A stretch of 64,000 nucleotides of DNA from Metopolophium dirhodum (taxonomy: Eukaryota > Arthropoda > Insecta > Hemiptera > Aphididae), in contig NC_083560.1 in assembly GCF_019925205.1 (NCBI RefSeq), forward strand, positions 44,190,270 to 44,254,269, given 5' to 3'. The position numbers and the translations under genes were made by a program. The notes beneath the pieces were generated by a model, which worked only from the letters and a program-made list of their open reading frames with translations, had not been told where the DNA came from and made no database searches. The stretch's first letter is position 1, and the number at the start of each line of letters is the position of its first letter. Shown piece by piece: positions 11,430 through 21,775 of this stretch.

Positions 11430-11705
11430 TATACCGCACGTATATAGCTAGGTCCGGAGTGTTAATTGCAAAGTGCACGATGGAAACAACTGTTCTGCGT
11501 CGATATAATATAACACTATACACATCCTCCTTCGATGACGCAAATGACTGCTGCAGTTATTCAAAATCTTTCATAGTTTTGGAATATCTATTATATAGTA
11601 TAACACGCATGGTAATATATTATGACGGTAATTATTATTAGGAGTAGGTATAATAATAATAATAATAATAATAATGTGACCGCGGTATACTACACGTATG
11701 GCTAG
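11430..11705 (+). repeat. Local tandem array, unit A
   Basis: GCTAGGTCCGGAGTG, TTGCAAAGTGCACGATGGAA, CTGTTCTGCGTCG, GATGACGCAAATGACTGCTG, TTGGAATATCTATTATATAG, then (AAT)n and GTGACCGCGGTATAC. About 275 bp and clearly homologous to unit B (12486-12742) and unit C (13764-13976). The 60-codon frame here is not conserved in unit B. Confidence 0.75.
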
Positions 11706-11713
11706 GTCTGGGG

Positions 11714-12485
11714 CAGTGTCACGATTTAAGATATTATACAGGTTAAACATCGGCCTATAATGAATAGTGCTTTACGGTGACTGGTGAACCAACTATCTGA
11801 AACAGCTGAGGGCCCAGAATCACTAGCGCTTGTTGTGGTTTAAATATGTTAAATATATATACATAATATCATAACGATATAAACCACTTACCACGGTTAT
11901 CTGCTTTTGATACCAATAATACCTATAGTACATAGTATTATTGAATATTTAAATTTGTCCTCAGGGTGTGCTAGTAGTACCGGGAACAGCTGTTTCAGAT
12001 AGTTAGTTCACCGGTCAAATTATGGGAGTTCGATACGCAACCTGTATATCTTAAATCGTGGGCAGTTTTGAGTTTATCTAGATAAATATTCTTTTATCTT
12101 TTATCTTATCTAGATAAATAGAGATTATTAATTTACACAGTTATCTAAGATAAAAACCACCGTTATCTAGATGAATTTATCCAGATAATTTAATTTATTA
12201 AAAGGCTTTTATTTATTATAATTTATAGGTAGACAATTAAGTAATTTATTAAGTAGGTAGTAAGAGGTATTTACTAATAACTAATAACTATCGACATTTT
12301 CGATAACATACTATTAAGTTATTCTATATTGTTACGAGCTTACGGAGAGTACCATAAACCAATATTAAAAAAAATTATCCAATAATTCATCTAGATAAAA
12401 AAAAATTTTTCATCTTTATCTAGATAAATAAATAATTTAGTTATCTTTATCTAGATATAATTATATTTATCTCGGCTCAACACTG
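11714..12485. mobile_element. hAT MITE, TTATCTAGATAA family, copy carrying a nested MITE
   Basis: The left terminus CAGTG is split at 11719 by the nested element at 11720-12060, and TTGAGTTTATCTAG resumes after it. The right terminus is GGCTCAACACTG at 12474-12485. Target duplications are GTCTGGGG (11706-11713) and GTCTGGGA (12486-12493), 7 of 8. The interior has repeated TTATCTAGATAA-type palindromes at both ends. Without the nested insert it is about 420 bp. It sits exactly between tandem units A and B. Confidence 0.8.
11720..12060. mobile_element. Nested MITE with 8-bp target duplication (CACGATTTAAG terminus)
   Basis: The termini CACGATTTAAGATAT and ATATCTTAAATCGTG are inverted. A second inverted pair follows inside: GGTGAACCAACTATCTGAAA against TTTCAGATAGTTAGTTCACC. 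Flanks GGCAGTGT (11712-11719) and GGCAGTTT (12061-12068) match at 7 of 8. The paralogous junction at 12741 reads GGCAGTGTTGAG uninterrupted and so is the empty site. The superfamily is not certain; the 8-bp TSD fits hAT. Confidence 0.8.
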
Positions 12486-12742
12486 GTCTGGGATGTTTAT
12501 TGCAAAGGACACGATGGAAACAAGTGTTCTGCGTCGAATATAATATAATATTATATACACCCTTCTTTGATGACGCAAATGACTGCTGCAGTTATTCAAA
12601 GTCTTTCATAATTTTGGAATATCTATTATATAATATAAGACGCATGGTAATATATTATGACAATAATTATTATTAGGAGTAGGTATAATAATAATAATAA
12701 TAATGTGACCGCGGTATACTACACGTATGGCTAGGTCTGGGG
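12486..12742 (+). repeat. Local tandem array, unit B
   Basis: About 257 bp, the best preserved unit: TTTATTGCAAAGGACACGAT, GTTCTGCGTCG, GATGACGCAAATGACTGCTG, GGTAATATATTATGACAATA, (AAT)n, GTGACCGCGGTATAC, ACGTATGGCTAGGTCTGGGG. Its last eight bases are the left target duplication of the next hAT copy. Confidence 0.8.
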
Positions 12743-12984
12743 CAGTGTTGAGTTTATCTAGATAAATATTCTTTTATCTTTTATCTTATCTAGATAAATA
12801 GAGATTATTAATTTACACAGTTATCTAAGATAAAAACCACCGTTATCTAGATGAATTTATCCAGATAATTAAATTTATTAAGTAGGTAGTAGGTATTTAC
12901 TAATAACTATCGACATTTTCGATAACATACTATTGAGTTATTCAATATTGCTACGAGCTTACGGAGAGTACCATAAGCCAATAT
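12743..12984. mobile_element. hAT MITE, TTATCTAGATAA family, truncated copy
   Basis: It begins CAGTGTTGAG with the same left flank (GTCTGGGG) as the copy at 11714, and follows that copy closely through ACCATAA(A/G)CCAATAT, then breaks off at 12984. The shared left flank shows that the unit and its insertion were duplicated together. The right terminus is missing. Confidence 0.75.
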
Positions 12985-13099
12985 GGTTACCTAACACAAA
13001 GTTTTGTATATTATGTCACACGACTGAATGTATATATATATATAGAGGTACCTATATATGGCTTTAATATATTATTTAATATAACACACATGATATATT
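12985..13099 (+). repeat. Tandem array fragment like unit 0
   Basis: ACACAAAGTTTTG, ATGTCACACGAC, TATATGGCTTTAATATATT, ATAACACACATGATATATT parallel 10808-10930. It is cut by the non-LTR insertion. Confidence 0.5.
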
Positions 13100-13763
13100 T
13101 TAAGAAATATATTTTCTTAAATTTTATATTACTTTATTTTAAGAAATTGTAAAGATTTCACTATAGTCCAGTTGTTATCAATTTACTTCTCTAGTCCAAC
13201 CAATATTGGAATACAACATTGTGGTTTGGTCGCCATACTTAAATTATCAAATTCAATTCTTAGATAATATTCAAAACCGTTTCCCTAGATTCATGGCATT
13301 CAAATGTAATTTAACTCGTGAGCAACATCCTCCTTATCAACCACTATTAGATTTTGTTGACATTGCATGCTTATCCGAGCGGAGGAAATTTCATGATATG
13401 AAATTTTTATTTAAGCTAGTTAGTGGTTTTATCAATTGCCCAATTATTTTAGGCTCTCTCAATTTTAATGCCCCTCAATTCAGAACTAGGTCAACCACTA
13501 TGTTTCATGTGTCAACACATAAAACAAATTGTGCTTCAGCTTCTCCTATGATAGGATAGTGTCAATAGCTAATGGTATAAATGTCGATTTGTTTAACTTT
13601 AATTCCATTGAATCATTTAATATTTATATAAACAGAATTTTTTGTACTTAATATTGTATTATTGTGTTATTTTTTTGATTTATTTGTACGTAATTGTTGA
13701 ACTTAATTAAATTAATTATTGTAATTGGATCATATGATCCGTTGAAATAATAATAAACAAATA
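13100..13763 (+). mobile_element. 5'-truncated jockey-like non-LTR retrotransposon tail
   Basis: The open frame 13167-13559 reads YQFTSLVQPILEYNIVVWSP and continues with QNRFPRFMAFK, LSERRKFHDMKFLFKLVSG and NAPQFRTRSTTMF. This is the C-terminal region that follows the reverse transcriptase domain in insect jockey/Juan-type ORF2 proteins. A stop/frameshift at 13557 is followed in another frame by IANGINVDLFNFNSIESFN to a stop at 13651, so the copy is broken. A ~110-bp AT-rich tail with AATAATAATAAACA follows. It interrupts the local tandem array: similar (G/A)ATATATT sequence lies on both sides and may be the target duplication. Confidence 0.7.
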
Positions 13764-13976
13764 ATAATATATTGTGAAAATAATTATTATTAGGAGTAGG
13801 TATAATAATAACAATGTGACCGCGGTATACTACACGTATTGGCTAGGCCTGGTGTGTGTATTGCGAAGGAGACGGCTGTTCTGCGCCGATAATATTATAT
13901 ACAGGGTGATTTACACCCTTCTTCAATGACGCAAAATAACTTCGGCAGTTATTCAAAATCTTTTATTATTTTGGAA
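13764..13976 (+). repeat. Local tandem array, unit C (diverged)
   Basis: AATTATTATTAGGAGTAGGT, GTGACCGCGGTATAC, GGCTAGGCCTGGTGTG, GACGGCTGTTCTGCG, CACCCTTCTTCAATGACGCA, TTCAAAATCTTTTATTATTT match units A/B with more changes. Its last eight bases TTTTGGAA are duplicated after the next element. Confidence 0.65.
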
Positions 13977-14760
13977 GGATAACATTGAATTGAGTCCCAA
14001 ATATTGAATTGAGTCCCGCAAATACTTTTGGGTTATCGGAGTTGAGTCCGACCAATATTTTTAGGTTGTTCGAGTTGAGTCCCTTCAGCCTATTAGCGTT
14101 ACCCAGGAGACACCACGTGGAGGTTGGCTGAGTAGTCTCCCAAAAAATGTGTGTGATTGTATTTTTTAATCATAATACATGTATGATTGCATAGGTACAC
14201 TGTTTTTTTTAATCATATAATAAATAATAATAAGTAGGTATAATGAGTCAATTAAAAATAATAATATTTATGTGTAATGTAATAATGTTTATAATTAAAT
14301 AGTTGCTGGTAAAAATTTAAATGATACAGATTTTAAAAAGTCAAATCTGCCAATTTGCATATTTATGTATTTGTTTGTCTGCTCTCGTAAAAAATTTTCT
14401 TTTTTTAATGTTTTTTTACATGGTCTTTTTGATTTGCTTCTTAGTTTTATATATGTATCGGACTGTATTCCCAGAAGAGTGTCCACAAGAATAAAAATAT
14501 TTGGATGTCTAACTAATTGTGTGTTCACGAAGTATTCGGCACGACTGATTGATTTTGAACGAGTAACTTTATACCACCGTTGATGAATATGCGTTATCGT
14601 TACGTATCCGGTATAATATGATGTGCAAGGTTCAAGGTCACCGGCTTAACAAGTAGTTATGACATTTTATCTATACGGACTCAATTCAAAGATATTAAGA
14701 TAATACCCTGGACTCAATTCAAACACATAAAAGTAGCATGGACTCAATTCAATATCACCG
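13977..14760. mobile_element. Transposon with GAATTGAGTCC subterminal repeats, 8-bp TSD
   Basis: The left end holds four copies of (A/G)TTGAGTCC (about 13985-14090). The right end holds three inverted copies GGACTCAATTCAA (14669-14752). The outer termini GGATAACATTGAATTGAGTC and the reverse complement of TTGAATTGAGTCC-type right end agree over about 14 bp. Perfect duplication TTTTGGAA flanks it (13969-13976 and 14761-14768), and the uninterrupted target TTTTGGAATATCTATT exists in units A and B. No transposase; short interior frames look accidental. hAT or Merlin-like, undecided. Confidence 0.75.
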
Positions 14761-14926
14761 TTTTGGAATATCCATTTAAGTACCATTGTACTTCTTAAGA
14801 CGCTACAGTTTTTCAATTCTCCGGTTTTCCGCGAGTAATGCCCGTGCATTCTTAATTATTATTTAATTATTTTATTGAATTGTGTAAAAAAAAAGAAAAA
14901 AAATTGCTATAAGTAATAATTGCATA

Positions 14927-15704
14927 CAGAGCGATTCGTCCAACACGATCACTCCCGATAATTCCTTTATAATTTTTTTATTGAAATTCTGATTTTCGGA
15001 ATTTTTAAATTAAATGATAAATTAAAGATCATCATATTGTTTTAAAATTCTTGAGATCTTTCGTAGTACTTAAGGAGTGTCCTGTAGAAGTACAGATTTC
15101 TGTTTTATTTTTCGAATGAGAACCTCACTTTTCAATCGTAAATTATTCAGCAGATAATTTTTCTGAAACAATTGACGATCAGAATAAAAAATGTACGAGT
15201 AGTTTTGAGTTATTTAACTTAATGTTCTATAAGGATAAAAAAGTCATTGGTAATGGGTTTATAAGATATTCTGGCCATGGTGATTTGGATATTTTAGTCA
15301 TTAATATTAATATATCAACATAAATAATTTGTAAAAAAATGGCCTGAGTATTATAAATACTAGTTGCAATATTACGGTTATTTTAAATTTTTATAAAACT
15401 ATTTTTAAGGAGTATTATTCTTAGTACAAACATTATAATAACTAAGAAATAACTCATTCAAATTCTGAAATAATTAGGCGTACATCAACATTTTCAAAAA
15501 AATTATCCACTAAATAATTTACAGTAAAAAGGGGGTTTTTATTTGTAAAACAGAAGTTTGTATCGCCACAATGTCATGACACTCCTTAAGTAGTACGAAC
15601 AAATTAAGGAATTTAAAAAAAAATACTTTTGAGTAGGTTTACCTATATATTTAATAATTCCAAAAATCAGAATTTGAACAAATGTTGCTTAGTGAATCAC
15701 CCTG
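14927..15704. mobile_element. TA-flanked quasi-palindromic MITE (CAGGGTGATT family), copy 1
   Basis: Left end CAGAGCGATTCGTC, right end GAATCACCCTG, flanked by TA on each side, as for Tc1/mariner-type insertion. Each half contains the same order of motifs inverted (TTCTGATTTT(C/T)GGAATT, ACTTAAGGAGTGTC(C/A)TG, TTATTCAGCAGATAATTTT), so the two halves fold on each other. About 778 bp, non-coding. Relatives are at 36986-37788, 38590-38769, 43169-43775 and 49855-50316. Confidence 0.65.
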
Positions 15705-15887
15705 TATATATATGTTGGTATTGTATTTTATAATATAAAAAAATGGATGCAATAAAAGAATAAATATAATATTTATAAAAATGATAAGACGTGCGGCAAA
15801 CAATGCAATTCGTCAATAAATTGTATTACGTGTTGGTATTTTAATCGTTTATACAATATTATATGAGGTACATTTGGCAATTTGGTT

Positions 15888-16142
15888 TAGGGCAATAAAT
15901 TGGTGCGTTCGGTTGAGGGAAAATGGTGCATTTTTTTCTTGATAGTTTGGGAAGGTGGGGGGGGGATTGTTTTGAAAAAAATTCCCACTCGGGGCCTTTT
16001 GGTACACGACCGTCGAATCATTCCTACCTCATGTGCGCGATGTGTTTTTTTAACGATAATATTATTGAACTTTGAAAAAACCAACGCGTTTCTAACAGCC
16101 CAAGCTTTTTTTACGATAATTTTGAAATTATTCATTGCCCTT
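15888..16142. mobile_element. Possible small inverted-repeat element (TAGGGCAAT terminus)
   Basis: TAGGGCAATAAATT at the left and AAATTATTCATTGCCCTT at the right are inverted over about 12-14 bp. No convincing target duplication. Both strands have ~83-codon open frames here, mutually antisense, with no recognisable domain. Confidence 0.35.
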
Positions 16143-16439
16143 GAGCATAATTGACCTACAGCAAAATCGATTTTTTAATGGCAACGCTATATTATGACAG
16201 TATATAGTTGATGGTCTAAGATCGATATCTTAGTTCACTACAATGTGGGTACATAGGTACCGTATGAATTATGAACTACGCGACCCTTCAAAGTTTAGTC
16301 ATCCATTATTAATAGTTTTAAAATTTAATCGAAACAATAATCGGAATACATTGAACGAACCATAGAACTACAATAAAATACTTTTAAATCGGCAAAATGA
16401 TTTTTTGAAATTTAGTGATTTTATATTATTTACAATAAC
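16143..16439. other. Spacer, nothing recognised
   Basis: AT-rich, no frame or repeat identified. Confidence 0.5.
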
Positions 16440-17010
16440 GTTTGATTTATTTTTTTTGTACGTCTGCCACCATCAAATTACGGATCGGTAGCAATGCTTT
16501 GAATTTATCCTTCGTGGTTGGTCTAAAATAGTTGGTACGACTAGAGACTTTGAGTGGTCAAAAGTAGAACATTACCAGTGCTCATACCTAATTTACAAAA
16601 TATTTGGTGAAAGAAAAAAAACGGAAATTAATAAAGTATGGAGAGACACGAACTTTCGCTAAATATCTATATTAGCATTTTCTTGACTTTAAACAATATC
16701 TTGGATCTCTATTGTGCTATTTTTACAAACATTTTCAACAAATTTTCAGTTCATTTTCAATTTATGTGTAACAACATTTTTATTTTTGATTAAAAGAGCT
16801 TGAAACATTAATGCAAGGTTACCATGATAAATATTGTTCATAGCCCCATTGAAAAATATTTAAATTTATTTTTTTCAGGCATTTTTTCATACGCGTTTAG
16901 TGTTTTGCTGACATAATTCATCCAACCCACTATCATATCAAACTGTTTTTTAGCTTAAAAAGTCATGAAAATATGATGCAAAATGGTGACCTAGATTCAA
17001 ACGTACAGTA
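16440..17010 (+). repeat. Dispersed family 1, diverged internal copy
   Basis: CGGATCGGTAGCAATGCTTT, TTTTACAAACATTTTCAACA, AAAGAGCTTGAAACATTAAT, TGCAAGGTTACC parallel 9850-10060 and 10335 in the copy at 9545-10240. Ends are ragged. Confidence 0.45.
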
Positions 17011-17457
17011 CAAATAGTTAGGTACCTGAATCATAATACATTTTTATAAGCCTAAATATTAAATAGTAATACAAACGAAACAAAGAGAACAAAATGTTGT
17101 TCACTTTTTGGATAGTTGTTCTCAAAATGTTTGACGACCATTAGCGTTGACAGGCATTTTCATTGAGGGGAGGGATATATATATATTTATTAGTTCCAAG
17201 ATAGTACACCCCCCTCCCATATTATATATATAAAAAAAGGTCATTGGTGATCCATCCCCCATATCCCCTCATCCGTGAATATACTATCATGTTGGCGTCC
17301 TTGGTTAATTATTTTTAAATTTTAGTTATTCATCATAAGACAATACAATTTGGTTATGTAAGTACCTATACATATTCACCACTGTAAATTCATAATTTAT
17401 TAATATTGATTTATTACATTTTTTCCACTCAGCATAGAACGTAAATTCTAATATGCC
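17011..17457. other. Spacer, nothing recognised
   Basis: Contains short C-rich/G-rich patches around 17165-17275 (CCCCCCTCCC, CCCATATCCCC) but no interpretable structure. Confidence 0.5.
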
Positions 17458-17461
17458 TTAA

Positions 17462-17897
17462 GAGGATGCTATCCATGTATTTGTTGTCTACGTCTTACAC
17501 ACGTAGGTACGACATAGCAAATGTTCGTTCAATAGTTTCAATAGTGTGCTATTAATTTTGATATTAGAGTGATTTGACCTATAATCAATTTTTTTAGATA
17601 ATCACATTATCTGTGCTTAAGCGTTGGCTTTTGTTCGATATTTTAATTTTCAAGCGAGATATGGGCATTTTTAATTTTTGATATTTCGTAAACCCATATC
17701 TTGCTTGAAAATGAAAATTTCGAAAAATCGGCAACGCTTAAGCACTGATAATGTTCTTACCTAAAAGTTTTATAATTGGTCAATTCACTGTAGTATCAAA
17801 ACTAACAGCACACTATCGAAACTAGATTTTGAAACAATTTGCTATGTCACGCGTGTGTAAGACGGAGACAACAAATGTAGGTATGGGTAGCGTCCTC
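17462..17897. mobile_element. TTAA-flanked foldback element (GAGGATGCTA terminus)
   Basis: It is bounded by TTAA on both sides (17458-17461 and 17898-17901). The arms of about 200 bp are inverted: GAGGATGCTATCCATG, ATTTGTTGTCTACGTCTTAC on the left against GAGGACGCTACCCATACC, ATTTGTTGTCTCCGTCTTAC in reverse complement of the right. The centre is TTCAAGCGAGATATGGGC against its inverse. A TTAA target is used by piggyBac and Kolobok elements; which one applies cannot be told without a transposase. A decayed right-arm relative lies at 58485-58545. Confidence 0.7.
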
Positions 17898-17901
17898 TTA
17901 A

Positions 17902-18159
17902 AATAATAAATTTGATATTGTATTGTTTTAAATCGATAATCATACAAAAAAAACACGTTCGACGATCGATGAACACTCTATTAATATTGCAACTGGAAAA
18001 ACTTTCACTATTTAAATTATGAAATATTATTATGAATAATGCAAACTGGCATCTACGGTCAACATATTTTCGTGCAACATTTCCACATTATTTTGCATTG
18101 TGGGTAGTGTCGAGGGGTGGAGGGAGGGTGGAGGAGAGCGATAAACAAAAAAATAGCAA
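17902..18159. other. Spacer, nothing recognised
   Basis: AT-rich, with a G-rich patch GGGGTGGAGGGAGGGTGGAG at 18112-18134. Confidence 0.5.
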
Positions 18160-18560
18160 TTTTTTTAGATTCCGAGCCGTGAGCGTAGTGAATGAATTGT
18201 ATTTAGAATGATATATGTGTGTTTTTTTTTTGTCTGTCATCAACATTTGGGGTAGTAAAAATGCTCCGATATTCACGTTAGAATATTTCCTGATAGAAAA
18301 GTGATTCAAGTTTGTACTTTTAAAATGTCAAAATTCCAAGTAGTTTTTGAAAGCACGAGTTAATACGAAACAAAAAAAAAAGTGGGCAAGCGGATTTCGC
18401 TCTGCTGTACGGTACAAGTTGCAAGTTTTATGACTGTAATGACTAATGGATGGTGTTGGATGTGTGAAACAATTAATAATACATTATTGTGATGGGTTGC
18501 TTGAACAAATTGATGGCACCGTCCGAAGATTATAATCAGGGCTTGTAGGTTCGCATACAT
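18160..18560 (+). repeat. Dispersed family 1, fragment
   Basis: TTTTTTAGATTCCGAGCCG, ATATATGTGTGTTTTTTTTT, AAAATGCTCCGATATTCACG, TTTCCTGATAGAAAAGTG, then GTGGGCAAGCGGATTTCGC, TCTGCTGTACGG, GACTGTAATGACTAATGGAT. The second half is the same module as 10180-10230 read in the opposite orientation. Confidence 0.55.
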
Positions 18561-18919
18561 TTGCATATCAATCTTGATAAATCGTATTTATTGCTAGATG
18601 CCATATAAATCCATTTCAAGGTAGGCACTATGGTTAAGTATGTGAAGTTTTATGTAGCATATTTAGAGGTTTTTCGCCTATTTTGTATACTTATGCGTTT
18701 TCCTATTTTACTAGACATATTTAGTGTAGTTCTGGCCAAATGTTAAAGAAAAATGCAATCATTTTTATATTTGCACTGTATAAAATATAAAGGAATTGTT
18801 TTAAAACGAACCACTTACTACTGGATATTTATCTTACTAGATTATTGTTTATTAATAGATAGGTATTTTTTAAATTTAGTTTTTGGAATTACATTTAAAC
18901 AAATAAAACATAACAAGTT
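18561..18919. other. Spacer, nothing recognised
   Basis: AT-rich; only short accidental frames. Confidence 0.5.
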
Positions 18920-19297
18920 AACTTCTAAAGGAAAATAGAAACCTCAATCAACGGAATTCGTATAGGACACACATCGATAACCCATAAGTATCTGATGAAG
19001 AAGAAAGACCCTCCCTATGCGCCAGCTGCGGTATACCTACCTCTCACAATTAAACACATCATAACTGAATGCCTTTCATATGAAATGGATGGACGTGAAG
19101 CAGGCATCTCAAACATTCTGTCGGAAGCCCTCCACCCAGACAACATAAGACGAATGATAACCTATTTATTACTAAGTCCAACCTTATCAATAGTATTTAA
19201 TATGTAACTTAATGTATAACATGTAAATAATTTAGAGTTAAACTCTTTGTCGCCAATGACCACAGTTGCCGAGGCCCAATTCAATTAAAAAATAACA
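18920..19297 (+). mobile_element. Decayed jockey-like non-LTR tail (zinc knuckle end of ORF2)
   Basis: Across three frames one can read IGHTSITHKYLMKK, then LCASCG, then LTIKHIITECLSYE and ISNILSEALHPDNIRRMITY, ending at a stop at 19206. The C-x2-C ... H-x4-C arrangement is the CCHC knuckle just after the RNase H domain of jockey-type ORF2. Frameshifts near 18970 and 19020 break it. The 3' part ends in CCAATTCAATTAAAAAATAA at about 19278-19297, where a family 1 repeat begins. Same element type, opposite strand, as 28780-29540. Confidence 0.65.
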
Positions 19298-19299
19298 AG

Positions 19300-19690
19300 T
19301 TACAAGTGGGTCACTGTAATGTATGGTATTAAATTTGAATTTAACGATATAATACCATTGTATACGAAAAACGATTCTGAGCGGAGACGGTTTGTCCGTC
19401 TAGGATATTTTATATTATATTAGTGTTGTTATACGTTAGTGTTGTAACCGCGGTTAAGTTGAATCATTATTATTGTTTTTATTATCATATTTCTATATAA
19501 TTATTTGCTTTAGAAGAGTTTCAAGTACCCGCGAATAATACTTTAAAAATATAACACAAAACTAAAATCGTTGAAGATACTGAAGTTGAAAATCGGAGCA
19601 TTATTTCGACTATACTTATCGTTTGCACGGACACAACAAATAACACACATCGCTCCGCTCGGAATCCAAAAAGTGAAAAAAAAAAAATGG
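19300..19690 (-). repeat. Dispersed family 1, minus-strand copy
   Basis: ACAAGTGGGTCACTGTAATG, TTAAATTTGAATTTAACGAT, AACGATTCTGAGCGGAGACG and, at the far end, ATCGCTCCGCTCGGAATCCA are the family 1 modules in reverse. The ATG of the 76-codon frame 19687-19917 lies in the family's AAAATGGCAATTTTTA motif, so I do not call it a gene. Confidence 0.6.
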
Positions 19691-20015
19691 CAATTTTTAC
19701 GCAAGACCAACTTGTGAAAAATATCTATTTTATTTTTTTGGTGTATATGATTGTTTTTCGTTCATCTGCGGGTGAACACTATCCATTTGTCGTAAAAAAT
19801 GTTGATGCCCAGAGCATAATATTATTATCTGCGCTGCTACACTCGCGGAATCTAAAACAATACTATTTCACTGCAGGGGAAACGAATTTGTTTACGGAAA
19901 CTGTTACATTGATATAATGTCGTATTAGGTATATGGAAAAAAAAAACCAAGACAAGACGAGAAGCTTATTTGCATCGAAATCGTGACCCCCCGAGGCGGA
20001 AGCGGCTTAATGATA

Positions 20016-20023
20016 ATTATAAT
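20016..20023 (+). repeat. Left target duplication of the hAT MITE at 20024
   Basis: ATTATAAT, repeated exactly at 20592-20599. Confidence 0.9.
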
Positions 20024-20591
20024 CAAGGCTGGGCATTAACGAGTTAAAAAGTTAAAGTTAAGTTAAAAAGTTAATTTTATTTTAACTTTTTAACTTAACT
20101 AGTTACTTTTGTCTTTTCATTAACTTAACTGTTAACTTACTAAATTTCTTTCTTAATTAACGTGAAATTAACGAGTTAAGTTTTCATTTTAAGAAGTAAG
20201 TTAAGTTAATTTATTTTGTTTTTAATTTTATAATATTTCACTATTTCAGTCTATTTCGTTACATGTCAAAAAATATGTATCGAAAATTGTTTTAAGTTAA
20301 AAATTTATATCATTCGAATCTAACTTATATGGAAGTACTGTATATAAACACTATATCCTAGAATTTAGTTTTGGGTTGGAAAAAAATTAAGTACGCTAGC
20401 GTAAAGCGTTGTATAAAACAAATTAACTTTTTTTTAACTTAATAAAAAGTTAACAAAAAGTGTGTATTAACTTTTAACTTAACTGAGTTCACCTATAGTT
20501 AAATTAACTTTTAACTTTTAACTTTTTGTTATTGATGCATATTAACTTAACTTAACCGAGTTAAAAAAAATTATTAACTTGCCCAGCCTTG
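20024..20591. mobile_element. hAT MITE (CAAGGCTGGGCA terminus, TTAACTTTTAAC array)
   Basis: Termini CAAGGCTGGGCA and TGCCCAGCCTTG-type (right end reads TTGCCCAGCCTTG). Perfect 8-bp duplication ATTATAAT. The interior is dominated by GTTAA/TTAAC motifs (GTTAAAAAGTTAAAGTTAAG and inverses) clustered toward both ends, a large array of presumed transposase binding sites. 568 bp, no coding. It sits inside a stretch that is open in one frame when the insert is removed (see findings). Confidence 0.9.
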
Positions 20592-20754
20592 ATTATAATA
20601 TGGTCGTAAGCCAGCAGAATGTGCCGCAACAGCGCACGCGAGTCGTGCGACACCGTCAAGACAACCCGCCGGGCAGCGATATCGCACGGGACATCATACT
20701 TACACAATAATTTATTATTCTTCGCAAGTCCGAGTGGTTTTCTCCGATTCATGG

Positions 20755-20836
20755 ACAGATCCCCGTCAGACATTTCCCCGTTACCGTTTCCCCGTCAAGT
20801 TATTTTCCCCCGTTTGATATTTCCCCGTAAAAAAAG
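20755..20836 (+). repeat. TTTCCCCGT repeat cluster, left arm
   Basis: Six CCCCGT-type motifs spaced about 10-18 bp: CCCCGTCAGACATTTCCCCG, TTACCGTTTCCCCGTCAAG, CCCCCGTTTGATATTTCCCC. The same order occurs inverted at 21776-21870. The two arms bracket the MITE at 20872-21437. Confidence 0.8.
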
Positions 20837-20871
20837 TCCTTACTGTATATTATGTGTATATATCTTATAAT

Positions 20872-21437
20872 TAGGGTTCGGATTTGAAGGCAATATAATC
20901 AATAAAAAAAGCATTTAAAATGTAAAAAAAGGCAAAAAAAGGCATTTAATTTATATAAAAAGGCAATTCATAAGTATACTACAAAATAAAAAAAGAACAT
21001 TTTTTAAACACTTTCAATTGCACACATTTTGAGACAAATACAAATTAAAAATTAAAACTGCATGCAAAATAAACTAGTTGGTATTAAAAAAAAAATTGAC
21101 TACCATGTATTTTGATAGGCTGTCCTCAGTAAATACCTAAATATACTCGATAAGACGATATCGATAAATATTGCGAATAATAAAACCCATTTGTAGCTAT
21201 ATACGCAAGCTGTGTATAAAATTATAAAATCAACTGAAAAATTAAACAAAAAATAGGCATTTATAAGTACAAAAGGTAAAAAAAGGCAAAAAGGCATTTA
21301 TAAGTAAAAAGGCAAAAAAAGGCAAAAAAAAAAGGTTCCATCGTCTAAGAAATTAAATGAAACACATTTTTGTATAAAAATTATTTTTCTATTATGATTA
21401 ATAAAAGAAAGGCATTTGCCTTCAAATCCGAACCCTA
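20872..21437. mobile_element. hAT MITE (TAGGGTTCGGATTTGAAGG terminus)
   Basis: The inverted termini are identical over 22 bp (left starts TAGGGTTCGGATTTGAAGGC; right is its inverse). Perfect target duplication CTTATAAT (20864-20871 and 21438-21445). The interior has repeated AAAAAGGCA / GGCATTTAA motifs near both ends. 566 bp, non-coding. The intact TIRs suggest it is one of the youngest insertions here. Confidence 0.9.
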
Positions 21438-21445
21438 CTTATAAT

Positions 21446-21775
21446 TATTGCACCCGGTATGTGAACAAACTATTTAACTTTGTTGCCTTAACTATGAATA
21501 TTCTTATAGTTTTTATAAAATATAGTTTATACTTGTACCCATAAAGATAATAAGAAGTAACCTAACCCAGTACACTGTACACATGACCAAATCTAACAAT
21601 CAAATTGAAATAATCGAACGGTTTGTCGATAACCGTTGATTATGGAAACATTTTTATTACCTATTAAAACATTAGCATTTTTATGTACATATTTTTTATA
21701 ATTATTATTATTAAACAACATTATTATTTTTATACCTGTGGAATCAAAAAAAATTTAAAAATTAAAATTTTTTTT
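21446..21775. other. Spacer, nothing recognised
   Basis: AT-rich sequence between the MITE and the right TTTCCCCGT arm. Confidence 0.5.

Noticed and set aside
19687..19917. 76-codon frame with a signal-peptide-like start
   Set aside because: The ATG and first codons lie in the dispersed family 1 motif AAAATGGCAATTTTTA, so the frame is a repeat by-product.
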